58,620 bases of DNA from Pseudomonadota bacterium (lineage in GTDB: Bacteria > Pseudomonadota > Alphaproteobacteria > Acetobacterales > Acetobacteraceae). Every line of letters starts with the position of its first letter. The first letter of the stretch is position 1. The notes under the pieces were generated by a model that had not been told where the DNA came from, searched no databases, and worked only from the letters and a program-made list of their open reading frames with translations. Shown piece after piece: positions 23,921 through 30,641 of this stretch. The stretch is from the NCBI GenBank assembly GCA_021798915.1, contig JAJZBM010000017.1, positions 1-58,620 of the forward strand, read 5' to 3'. Made by a program: the position numbers and the translations under genes.

Positions 23921-25132
23921 TCAGCGATCGGTCAGGCGCAGCTCGATACGGCGGTTGCGGGCATAGGCATCCGGCGTGTCGCCGGCGGCGAGCGGCTGAT
24001 AATCGGCAAACCCGGTGGCGGCGAGGTGATTGGGGGGGATGCCGTCGGCGATCAGCAATTTGACGACGTTGATCGCGCGCTCGGCCGATAATTCCCAGTT
24101 CGAGGCGAAAGCGCCGCTGCCGCTGATCGGCTGGTGGTCGGCATGGCCATCGACGCGGAGGATCCAGTTGACATCGGGTGGGATCTCCTTCGCGATATCC
24201 CGGAGCGTCGCCGCGAGCTTGGTGATCTCCTCGCTGCCGGAGGCGGAGAGATCGGCGCTGCCGACCGGAAACAAGACCTCGCTCTGGAAGACGAAGCGGT
24301 CGCCGACGATCTGGATGCCGGGCCGGTTGGCGAGAACCTCGCGCAGCCGGCCGAAAAATTCGGAGCGATAGCGTTGCAGTTCCTCGACTTTGGCGGCGAG
24401 AGCCGCGTTGAGGCGCTGGCCGAGATTGGCGATCTGGACGTCTTTTTCCTTCGATTCCTGTTCCGATGCGGCGAGCGCCCCGGCGAGGCCCTGCAATTGC
24501 TTGCGCAGTTCCGCCATTTGCTGATTGAGGAGGGCGATTTCGGCGCGCGCGCTGTCGCTGAAATTCTGCGCCTCGGCCAATTGTGCGGCCACCGCGGCGC
24601 GGCGTTCGGCCTCGGTGGTCGCACGCGCCGCGGCATCCTCGGCCTTTTTTTCCAGCTCGTCGCGGAGTGCGCTCAAGGCTGCGACCTGTTCATCGAGACG
24701 GGCGAGATCGGCGAGCCGGGCATCGAGCGTGGCCTTGTCGGCCTTCACCGTCCGCTGCCATTCCGCCTCCGCCGCTGCCAAAGCGCTTTGCGCGGCGGCG
24801 GCTTGCTGAGTGCTCGCCGCGAGCTTCTGCGCGAGATCGGCGCGGGCCGCGTTCGCCTGCGCGAGGGTCGTGCTCAGGGTCGCGACGCGCGCGGCGAGAT
24901 CGGTCGAGCGGCTTTTCTCCAGCGCCAGCAGATCGGCGAGCTGCGAGACCTTGCCGTTGAGCTGATCGAGCGCCTTGTTGCGGTTGGAAAGCACCACCGA
25001 AAGAAAAGCCTGCGCCAGAACGAAGACCAGCAGCACGAAAATCGTCGTCATCAGCAGAGTCGAAAGCGCATCGACATAGCCGGGCCAGGGGTTGAGGCCT
25101 TCCTGGTGGCTGCGGCGGCGGGAAAGCGCCAT
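23921..25132 (-). CDS. MotB-like protein with long coiled coil and OmpA peptidoglycan-binding domain
   Basis: This 403-residue protein has a short cytoplasmic tail and one TM helix (about 22-48). In WPGYVDALSTLL, Asp21 occupies the position of the proton-binding Asp of MotB/PomB. A coiled coil follows (about 50-260; heptad-rich, many Ala/Glu/Gln), then an OmpA-like C-terminus (about 270-403) with VLFPVGSADLSASG, VDGHADHQPI, NWELSAERAINVV and ARNRRIELRL. Together with the adjacent MotA-like gene (39-nt gap) it should form an ion-driven stator-type complex that grips peptidoglycan. No flagellar genes are in sight, so a non-flagellar role is likely. Confidence 0.87.
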   Translation of the reverse strand: MALSRRRSHQEGLNPWPGYVDALSTLLMTTIFVLLVFVLAQAFLSVVLSNRNKALDQLNGKVSQLADLLALEKSRSTDLAARVATLSTTLAQANAARADLAQKLAASTQQAAAAQSALAAAEAEWQRTVKADKATLDARLADLARLDEQVAALSALRDELEKKAEDAAARATTEAERRAAVAAQLAEAQNFSDSARAEIALLNQQMAELRKQLQGLAGALAASEQESKEKDVQIANLGQRLNAALAAKVEELQRYRSEFFGRLREVLANRPGIQIVGDRFVFQSEVLFPVGSADLSASGSEEITKLAATLRDIAKEIPPDVNWILRVDGHADHQPISGSGAFASNWELSAERAINVVKLLIADGIPPNHLAATGFADYQPLAAGDTPDAYARNRRIELRLTDR

Positions 25133-25171
25133 CGGGCGGCTCCTGACAAAGCGGGTTCGGCGCGGGGACGG

Positions 25172-26326
25172 CTATTTCTGCGGCTCTTCGGCCAGGGCTG
25201 CGATGGTGCGGGTCAGAATCTTGATGTCATTGCGCAGATCACTGGTGCTTTGCGCCCGGCCTTGTTCGATTTCGGTCAGCATGCGCTGCATCGCCAGTTC
25301 GATATTGCGCAAATGGGCGCGCGCGACCTCGTCGCCGGTCTCGAACCTGGCCTCGGCGAGGCGTTGCAGGGCGGGGGTAAGAGCGGCCTGAGCCTCGGCG
25401 ATCCGCAACATGAGCTGCTGACTGGCGCGCATGGTGTCGGAAAGCAGGCCAACGCGCTCGGTCAGCGCTTGCACGGCGTGGTTGGCCTGAATCCGTCCCT
25501 CCTCGCCGCGCGCGAGAATGCGCTGGAGATTTTCCATGTTCTCGGCGGTTTGTTCGAGCAGCGCCTGGACATAGACCGGGATCGACGCTTCGCCCTCGCC
25601 GCCGAGCGGGCTGGTGCCGATGCGGGTGATGCCGGCGAGCCATTCCTCCAACTCGTTGAAGAAGCGGTTTTGCGCCTGTCCTGCGGTAAGATCGAGAAAG
25701 CCGAGGATGAGCGAGCCGGCGAGGCCGAACATCGAGGCCGAAAACGCCATGCCCATGCCGTGCAGCGGCTTTTGCAGCCCGGATTTGAGCTGCTCGAACA
25801 TCACCGCGACATCGCCGGTGCCGATCGCCATCGCCCCGATCACGTCGCCGACCGCGCTGACGGTGCGCAAAAGCCCCCAGAACGTGCCGAGCAGGCCGAG
25901 AAAGATCAAAAGCCCGATCATGTAGCGCGACAATTCCCGGCTTTCATCGAGGCGGCTCGCGATGGAATCGAGCAGGCTCCGCATCGCCGCCGCCGACAGC
26001 GTGAAGCGCTCGCCGCCCTCGCGGCTTTTGTTGCGCTGGGCGGCGAGCATGCTCGCCATCGGCGCGAGCAGCCGCGGCATCGGCAGGGTGGAAAGCCGAG
26101 GCCGGGCGGTACGAAAGGTCTCGACCCAGGTGACCTCGGGCGAAAGACGTGTCACTTGGCGGAGGTTCCAGACGATGCCGGCGAGCAGAACCAGGAAAAT
26201 CAGGCTGTTGAGAATCGGGTTGTTGTGAAAGACCGCCTCCAGCGTCGGGGCGAGAAGCGCCACCACCCCGCCGGCGATCAGCAGAAAGACCAGCATCCGG
26301 AGCAGATAGAGGGTTGGCCGGGTCAT
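25172..26326 (-). CDS. MotA/TolQ/ExbB-type proton channel protein
   Basis: This 384-residue protein has four TM helices (about 9-28, 39-56, 135-153, 191-212), with the family stretch IGLLIFLGLLGTFWGLLRTV and a GMGMAFSASMFGLAGSL helix. The large cytoplasmic loop (60-130) and a predicted helical C-terminal tail (about 215-384) are longer than in ExbB. It should energise its MotB-like partner, which keeps the ion-binding Asp. It overlaps the upstream OmpA gene by ATGA (26323-26326). Zorya antiphage ZorA was considered, but the other zor genes are absent. Confidence 0.85.
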   Translation of the reverse strand: MTRPTLYLLRMLVFLLIAGGVVALLAPTLEAVFHNNPILNSLIFLVLLAGIVWNLRQVTRLSPEVTWVETFRTARPRLSTLPMPRLLAPMASMLAAQRNKSREGGERFTLSAAAMRSLLDSIASRLDESRELSRYMIGLLIFLGLLGTFWGLLRTVSAVGDVIGAMAIGTGDVAVMFEQLKSGLQKPLHGMGMAFSASMFGLAGSLILGFLDLTAGQAQNRFFNELEEWLAGITRIGTSPLGGEGEASIPVYVQALLEQTAENMENLQRILARGEEGRIQANHAVQALTERVGLLSDTMRASQQLMLRIAEAQAALTPALQRLAEARFETGDEVARAHLRNIELAMQRMLTEIEQGRAQSTSDLRNDIKILTRTIAALAEEPQK

Positions 26327-27198
26327 GGTGACGGGGATTTCATGTCTGGAGCAGGGGCATTCGGCACCGCCGGCACGGGTGGGCCGGGGGGAGGGGGCGT
26401 TGCGGCTACCGTCGCCTGGGAATTGACGACCACGAGATCGACGCGATCGGGCGGACCTTCTCGTGACGCGGTGCCGAGCGCCCGGAGATAGATCCGTGTG
26501 GACGGCACCCCGGCGGCCATCAGCACCGCGCGGGCGGCGAGCGCACGATCGAGCGATATCCGCCGTGGCGTCGAGGGATCCTCCTTGGTGCCGCTGGCAT
26601 AGGCGATGACGTTGACGGAAGCGGCCGGGTTTTTCGCGGCCTCCGCCCCGATCTCGTGCAAGGCGGCGTCGGTCGCGGGGTTGAGATCGGCGCTTTCGGG
26701 CGCGAAGGTGATCCTCGTCCCGCCAGGAACGGCGATCACCTCACCGGCGGCGGCGGCAACCACCGGCGGCGGCGGCGGCGTGACATTGGGATGGACGGGT
26801 GGCGCCGCCGCGGCCGGCGGAAGCAGCGGCGAGGCCGGCGGGGCAGCCGGGACCGTCATATTTTCCGGCGCCGTCCCGAGCCGCACCTGCGGCGGCGCCT
26901 CGGCCGGGGGCGCGGCGGCGGCGGGCGGTGGCGGGGCAGGTGCCTCGGCCGATGGCTTTGTCTTCGCTGCCGGCTTGGCCGCGGGTTTGGACTTCGGTTT
27001 CGGCTTGGGTTTCGGTTTCGGCTTTGGCGTGGTGTTGGGCGTGGTGCCGTTCGCTGGCGTGGCCGGGGCGGTTGCCGGCGGGGTGGGAGCGGCGGGCGCT
27101 GGCGCGAGCGCATCGGGATTGATCGTCACCTGCGCCGCCGATGGGCGCGCAAGCGCGAGCGACGCGGAAACGACCAGGGCGGGGAAAAATGCGCGCAT
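26323..27198 (-). CDS. Exported Lys-Pro-rich OmpA-like protein
   Basis: This 291-residue protein has a signal peptide (MRAFFPALVVSASLALARPS, cut after AAQ or nearby). A Pro/Ala stretch leads to an alternating Lys-Pro run of about 12 residues (near 59-72), like the rigid spacer of TonB. Pro-rich sequence continues to about 170. An OmpA-like domain follows, with RITFAPESADLNPATDAAL, NVIAYASGTKEDP, LDRALAARAVLMAAGV and DRVDLVVVNS. It opens the operon OmpA-KP, MotA-like, MotB-like. It probably spans the periplasm and contacts peptidoglycan or the outer membrane; whether it is driven by the stator pair is inferred. Confidence 0.78.
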   Translation of the reverse strand: MRAFFPALVVSASLALARPSAAQVTINPDALAPAPAAPTPPATAPATPANGTTPNTTPKPKPKPKPKPKSKPAAKPAAKTKPSAEAPAPPPPAAAAPPAEAPPQVRLGTAPENMTVPAAPPASPLLPPAAAAPPVHPNVTPPPPPVVAAAAGEVIAVPGGTRITFAPESADLNPATDAALHEIGAEAAKNPAASVNVIAYASGTKEDPSTPRRISLDRALAARAVLMAAGVPSTRIYLRALGTASREGPPDRVDLVVVNSQATVAATPPPPGPPVPAVPNAPAPDMKSPSP

Positions 27199-27395
27199 AG
27201 CGCTTCGACCCTAGCCTGATCACGCGCATCACTCAATCGCGCGCGCCGTCCCTTGGTCGCCGCCGCCATGTCCGCTTCTGACGCATTTTTCTGGCAAAAA
27301 AGGGACAACCCCAATGTTGAAAGCGAGCAATGACCGAATCCGTGTCTGATCCTCTATCCGGGGCGCTGCTGCCTGCCTGTTGCCGGCTGGCGGAT

Positions 27396-28139
27396 CTATC
27401 GCCCGATCAACCCGCCGGCGAGGAACCCGCCATCGGCGGCGAGGACGTGGCCGGTGATGAAGCTGGCCTCCTCGCTCAGCAGAAAACAGGCGGCGGCGGC
27501 GATTTCGGCCGGTGCGGCGTAGCGGTGCATCGGCGTTTCGCGTGACCAGGCGGCGCGGATCGCCGGGTCGTGCATGTCGGCGACCAGCGGCGTCTCCACC
27601 GGGCCGGGGGCGAGGCAGTTGGCGCGGATGGCGACGCCGGCCAGTTCCACCGCCATCACCTGGGTTAGGGTCGCGACCCCGCCCTTGGAGGCGCCATAGG
27701 CGGCGCGGCCGATATTACCGCGATGGCCAGAGACCGAGCCGATGGTGACGATGGCACCGCCGCCGGTCCGCGCCATCTCGCGCGCCGTTGCCTGGGCAAC
27801 GAGAAAGGTGCCGCGGAGATTGACCGCCAGCATGCGCTCGAACTCGGCCAACGGGGTTTCGAGAAACGGCAGATCGCGGCCGATTCCGGCCGAGGTGACG
27901 AGGCAGTCGATCCGCCCGAAGCGCGCCTTCGCCGCAGCGATCAGAGCGGCGACCGAGGCGGGATCGGTGACATCGGTGCGGAACGGCAGAATGCCGCCGC
28001 CTTCGAGTGCCGCCGTCGCCGGGGCGCTGATATCGGCGGCGATCACGGTCGCGCCCTCACGCGCCAGCGCTTCCGCGATCGCGGCGCCGATTCCCGAAAG
28101 CCCGCCAGTGACGAGGCTGATTTTGTCGGAAAATCTCAT
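27396..28139 (-). CDS. SDR-family oxidoreductase
   Basis: This 247-residue enzyme starts at ATG 28139, which overlaps the stop of the TRAP binding-protein gene (ATGA). Motifs: cofactor loop LVTGGLSGIGAAIAEAL, LVTSAGIGRDLPFLE, TIGSVSGHRGN (catalytic Ser), YGASKGG (YxxxK) and NCLAPGPVETPLV. It resembles 3-oxoacyl-ACP reductase/glucose-dehydrogenase-like SDRs acting on sugars or polyols. Being coupled to a TRAP solute-binding gene suggests oxidation of the compound the TRAP protein binds (inference). Confidence 0.9.
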   Translation of the reverse strand: MRFSDKISLVTGGLSGIGAAIAEALAREGATVIAADISAPATAALEGGGILPFRTDVTDPASVAALIAAAKARFGRIDCLVTSAGIGRDLPFLETPLAEFERMLAVNLRGTFLVAQATAREMARTGGGAIVTIGSVSGHRGNIGRAAYGASKGGVATLTQVMAVELAGVAIRANCLAPGPVETPLVADMHDPAIRAAWSRETPMHRYAAPAEIAAAACFLLSEEASFITGHVLAADGGFLAGGLIGR

Positions 28140-29134
28140 CCGAGCGGCCCGACCACCGAGGTCAGCGCGCCCCAGGCCTGCGCGCCGAGACGCTGGCGCC
28201 ATTCGGCGTAGAAGCCGGCGCTTTGCAGGGCGGCGCGGAACGCCGTGGGGTCGGTCTCGAACACCGCCATGCCTTGCGCTTTCAGGGTCGCGCCGAGATC
28301 GGCGTTCATCTTCGCGACATCGACGCGCTCGGCCATGGCGCCCTGGTTGAAGGCGTGGGTCACCAGATCCTGTAGATCGGGCGGCAGCCGCCCGAGCGCG
28401 TCGGGATTGGCGAGCATCCAATACCCGTCCCACATATGATTGGTGAAGCAGAGTTTTTTCTGCACCTCGTAGAGTTTCGCGGTTTCGATGATGGCGAGCG
28501 GGTTTTCCTGGCCATCGACGATATGGGTCTGGAGGGCGGAATAGACCTCGCTGAAATTGATCGAGGCCGGGGCGGCGCCGAACGCCTTGAACAGGCTGGT
28601 CCAGAGCGGGCTGACCGGCACCCGGATCTTGAAGCCGTGGAGATCGGCCGGGGTCTGGATCGGCCGGCCCGCGGTGGTGATCTGGCGATAGCCGTTATCC
28701 CAGATTTTCTCGAACACGTGGAGGCCGCGCTTGGTGATCTCGCCGCGCACATAGGCGCCGACCGGGCCATCCATCGCCGCCCAGACCTCATCATAATTCT
28801 TGAACGCGAAGCCGACGCCATTGAGCGAGGCGGCCGGCACCAGGGTCGCGAGAATCGGCCCGGAGAGGGTAAAGAATTCCAGCGCCCCGCTCCGCAACTG
28901 GCTCAGGGCGTCGGTGTCGGAGCCGAGCTGGTTATTGGGGAACACGGCGATGTCGAGACGGCCCTGGCTTTCCGCCCTGATCCGCTCGGCCGCCGCTGCG
29001 GCGTGAATGTTGAGCGGATGGGTGGCCGGCAGGTTGCTCGCGTATTTATAGCTGAATTCGGCCGCTCGCGCCTTTCCTCCGATGGCGAAGAGAGGCACGG
29101 TAAGTGACGCGGCGAGGAGCGCGCGGCGATACAT
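28136..29134 (-). CDS. TRAP-transporter solute-binding protein (DctP family), orphan
   Basis: This 332-residue periplasmic protein has a strong ribosome site (GGGAGGAAC) and a signal peptide (MYRRALLAASLTVPLFAIGG, cut after ARA). The DctP core shows YKYASNLPATHPLNIHAA, ELIVFP-like VFPNNQLGSDTDALSQLRSG, the conserved Arg in FKIRVPVSPLW, NFSEVYSALQTHIVDGQENP and a late FTNHMWDGYW. DctP proteins bind organic acids through the conserved Arg. The membrane partners DctQ and DctM are not adjacent, so it must use partners encoded elsewhere. The gene pairs with the overlapping SDR. Confidence 0.88.
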   Translation of the reverse strand: MYRRALLAASLTVPLFAIGGKARAAEFSYKYASNLPATHPLNIHAAAAAERIRAESQGRLDIAVFPNNQLGSDTDALSQLRSGALEFFTLSGPILATLVPAASLNGVGFAFKNYDEVWAAMDGPVGAYVRGEITKRGLHVFEKIWDNGYRQITTAGRPIQTPADLHGFKIRVPVSPLWTSLFKAFGAAPASINFSEVYSALQTHIVDGQENPLAIIETAKLYEVQKKLCFTNHMWDGYWMLANPDALGRLPPDLQDLVTHAFNQGAMAERVDVAKMNADLGATLKAQGMAVFETDPTAFRAALQSAGFYAEWRQRLGAQAWGALTSVVGPLG

Positions 29135-29169
29135 CTTGGGTTCCTCCCGAGAACAAGGACGAGATTTTG

Positions 29170-29916
29170 GTGGCCGGTGCCGGCGGACGAGAGAGCAGTT
29201 TGGCGAAGGACTGGCGCGATGGGAAGGGCACGACGCTGGCCGTCATCCTCGCCGGCGGCGCCGGGCGGCGGATGGGCGGCGCCGACAAGGCGGCGGTCCG
29301 GCTCGCCGGGCGGCCGCTGCTCGCTCATGTCATGGCGCGGTTGGCCCCGCAGGTCGGCGCCGTGGTGTTGAGCGCCAATGGCGATCCCGAGCGGTTTGCC
29401 GCTTTCGGCGTGCCCGTCCTTGCCGATCCCCTCCCGGATCGGCCCGGGCCGCTCGCCGGGATTCTGGCGGCGCTCGTCTGGATGCGGCGGGCGCGGCCGG
29501 ATCTCACCGATCTGCTCGCGGTCCCGGTCGATACCCCGTTCCTCCCCGGCGATCTCTATGCCCGGCTCGATGCCGCGCGCCGCGCCGCTGGGCGGCGTAT
29601 GGCGATCGCTGCCTCCGCCGGACGCCTGCATCCGACCGTCGCGCTGATCGCTGTCGATTCGGCGCTCGCCGACGATCTCGCAGCGCGGCTGGCGCGCGGC
29701 GCGCGGCGGGTCGGCGATTTTTTCGCCCACCACCAAGCGGCGATCGCCGATTACGGGGCGCGAGACTCCGACCCGTTCCGCAATCTCAACACCCCAGCCG
29801 ATCTCGCCGCTGCCGCCCTCGATCGACCTCGCACCGGCGAGCGGGCAGACTGCGGAGCGCAGGACGAAGCGTTCGCAAACGCCGATTTGCACGACAAACA
29901 ACGGAGACGAGAATGA
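29170..29916 (+). CDS. mobA: Molybdenum cofactor guanylyltransferase (MobA)
   Basis: MobA adds GMP to molybdopterin to give the MGD cofactor for DMSO-reductase-type enzymes such as formate dehydrogenase. The protein has VILAGGAGRRMGGADKAAV, the nucleotide-binding loop, and AVPVDTPFLPGDLYARL, with Asp at the metal site. The start is GTG 29170 (248 residues), or possibly TTG 29200; both lie within 70 bp of the divergent dctP start. An extra N-terminal stretch of about 20 residues before the loop has no counterpart in E. coli MobA. It overlaps the following thioesterase by 4 nt (ATGA). Confidence 0.87.
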   Translation: MAGAGGRESSLAKDWRDGKGTTLAVILAGGAGRRMGGADKAAVRLAGRPLLAHVMARLAPQVGAVVLSANGDPERFAAFGVPVLADPLPDRPGPLAGILAALVWMRRARPDLTDLLAVPVDTPFLPGDLYARLDAARRAAGRRMAIAASAGRLHPTVALIAVDSALADDLAARLARGARRVGDFFAHHQAAIADYGARDSDPFRNLNTPADLAAAALDRPRTGERADCGAQDEAFANADLHDKQRRRE

Positions 29917-30377
29917 CGGAAAAGGATTCGCCGCTGGCCGATCGTCGGCGCTTTACGTTCTGGTGCGAGGAGCGCGCCCGCTATGGCGATACCGATCGTC
30001 AGGGGCATGTCAACAACGCGGTCTTCGCGACGTTTTGCGAAAGCGGCCGGGTAGGGCTGTTCCATAGCCAGGAAACGCCCTTCGCGCCGCCTGGGACGGA
30101 GTTCGTCATCGCCCGTCTGACGCTCGATTTTCGGGCCGAAATCCTGTGGCGGGAGCGGATCGAGATCGGCACCGTGGTGCTCGGCCTCGGGCGTTCCTCG
30201 TTCACCCTCGGTCAGGGGTTGTTCCGTGATGGCGTCTGTGTCGCAACCGCCGAGAGCATTCTCGTATTGATGGATTTGCAGACTCGCCGCGCGACGCCTC
30301 TGCCGCCGCGTCTGCGGGCACGTCTCGCAGCACTGGCCCGCCCGCCTTTGCCGGAAGCCGAGGAGAAAGTGGGGTAG
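29913..30377 (+). CDS. Hot-dog-fold acyl-CoA thioesterase (4-HBT/YbgC family)
   Basis: This 154-residue protein has the catalytic motif ARYGDTDRQGHVNNAVFATF (Asp nucleophile in GDTDxxGHVNN) and the FRAEILWRERIEI strand. It starts at ATG 29913 inside the mobA stop. Family members hydrolyse acyl-CoA thioesters in the cytoplasm as homotetramers; chain-length preference cannot be read off. It has no evident functional link to mobA; the overlap may be only operon compaction. It is followed by an AT-rich gap that carries the promoter of the next gene. Confidence 0.88.
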   Translation: MTEKDSPLADRRRFTFWCEERARYGDTDRQGHVNNAVFATFCESGRVGLFHSQETPFAPPGTEFVIARLTLDFRAEILWRERIEIGTVVLGLGRSSFTLGQGLFRDGVCVATAESILVLMDLQTRRATPLPPRLRARLAALARPPLPEAEEKVG

Positions 30378-30415
30378 AGAGGGGAAAAAAATCCAATAAG
30401 TTGAAACAGAATATT

Positions 30416-30431
30416 ACAAAATCACGTGACA
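30416..30431 (+). promoter_or_regulatory. 16-bp motif upstream of the GGDEF-EAL gene, repeated before the hybrid kinase
   Basis: ACAAAATCACGTGACA lies in the AT-rich part of the 264-bp gap before 30642. It matches ACAAAATTTCGTGACA (32839-32854) at 14 of 16 positions. Both sit upstream of signalling genes facing the same way. It could be a shared transcription factor or sigma site; its regulator is unknown. Confidence 0.55.
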
Positions 30432-30641
30432 AACCCGGCTGAGGCGGCGATACTCTCCGCTGCTGATACGCTTTGAGGGAGATGGGATTGCGGTGGCGCG
30501 GGCCCGGGGCAAGGACGCACGCGCCGCGCCGCGGTGGATTCTGGTAACGGGTTATCAATGCTTTATCCTGTATCGGTGATCGATTGCATGGTCGGCTGCC
30601 AGTGCCGGAAATCTGGCTGAGCTTGGAACGCAAAACGCGCA

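Noticed and set aside
24134-26491. A 785-residue plus-strand open frame across the MotB/MotA genes
   Set aside because: The minus strand encodes the ion-channel and OmpA motifs with good starts. The opposite frame is Arg/Gly-rich without domain structure.
23921-27198. Zorya antiphage defence (ZorA/ZorB)
   Set aside because: The MotA/MotB-like pair resembles ZorAB superficially, but ZorC/ZorD/ZorE are absent and the MotA tail is much shorter than in ZorA. It is kept as a stator-like system of unknown output.
26323-27198. TonB protein
   Set aside because: It has a Lys-Pro run but a cleavable signal and a C-terminal OmpA domain rather than the TonB C-terminal fold and N-terminal anchor.
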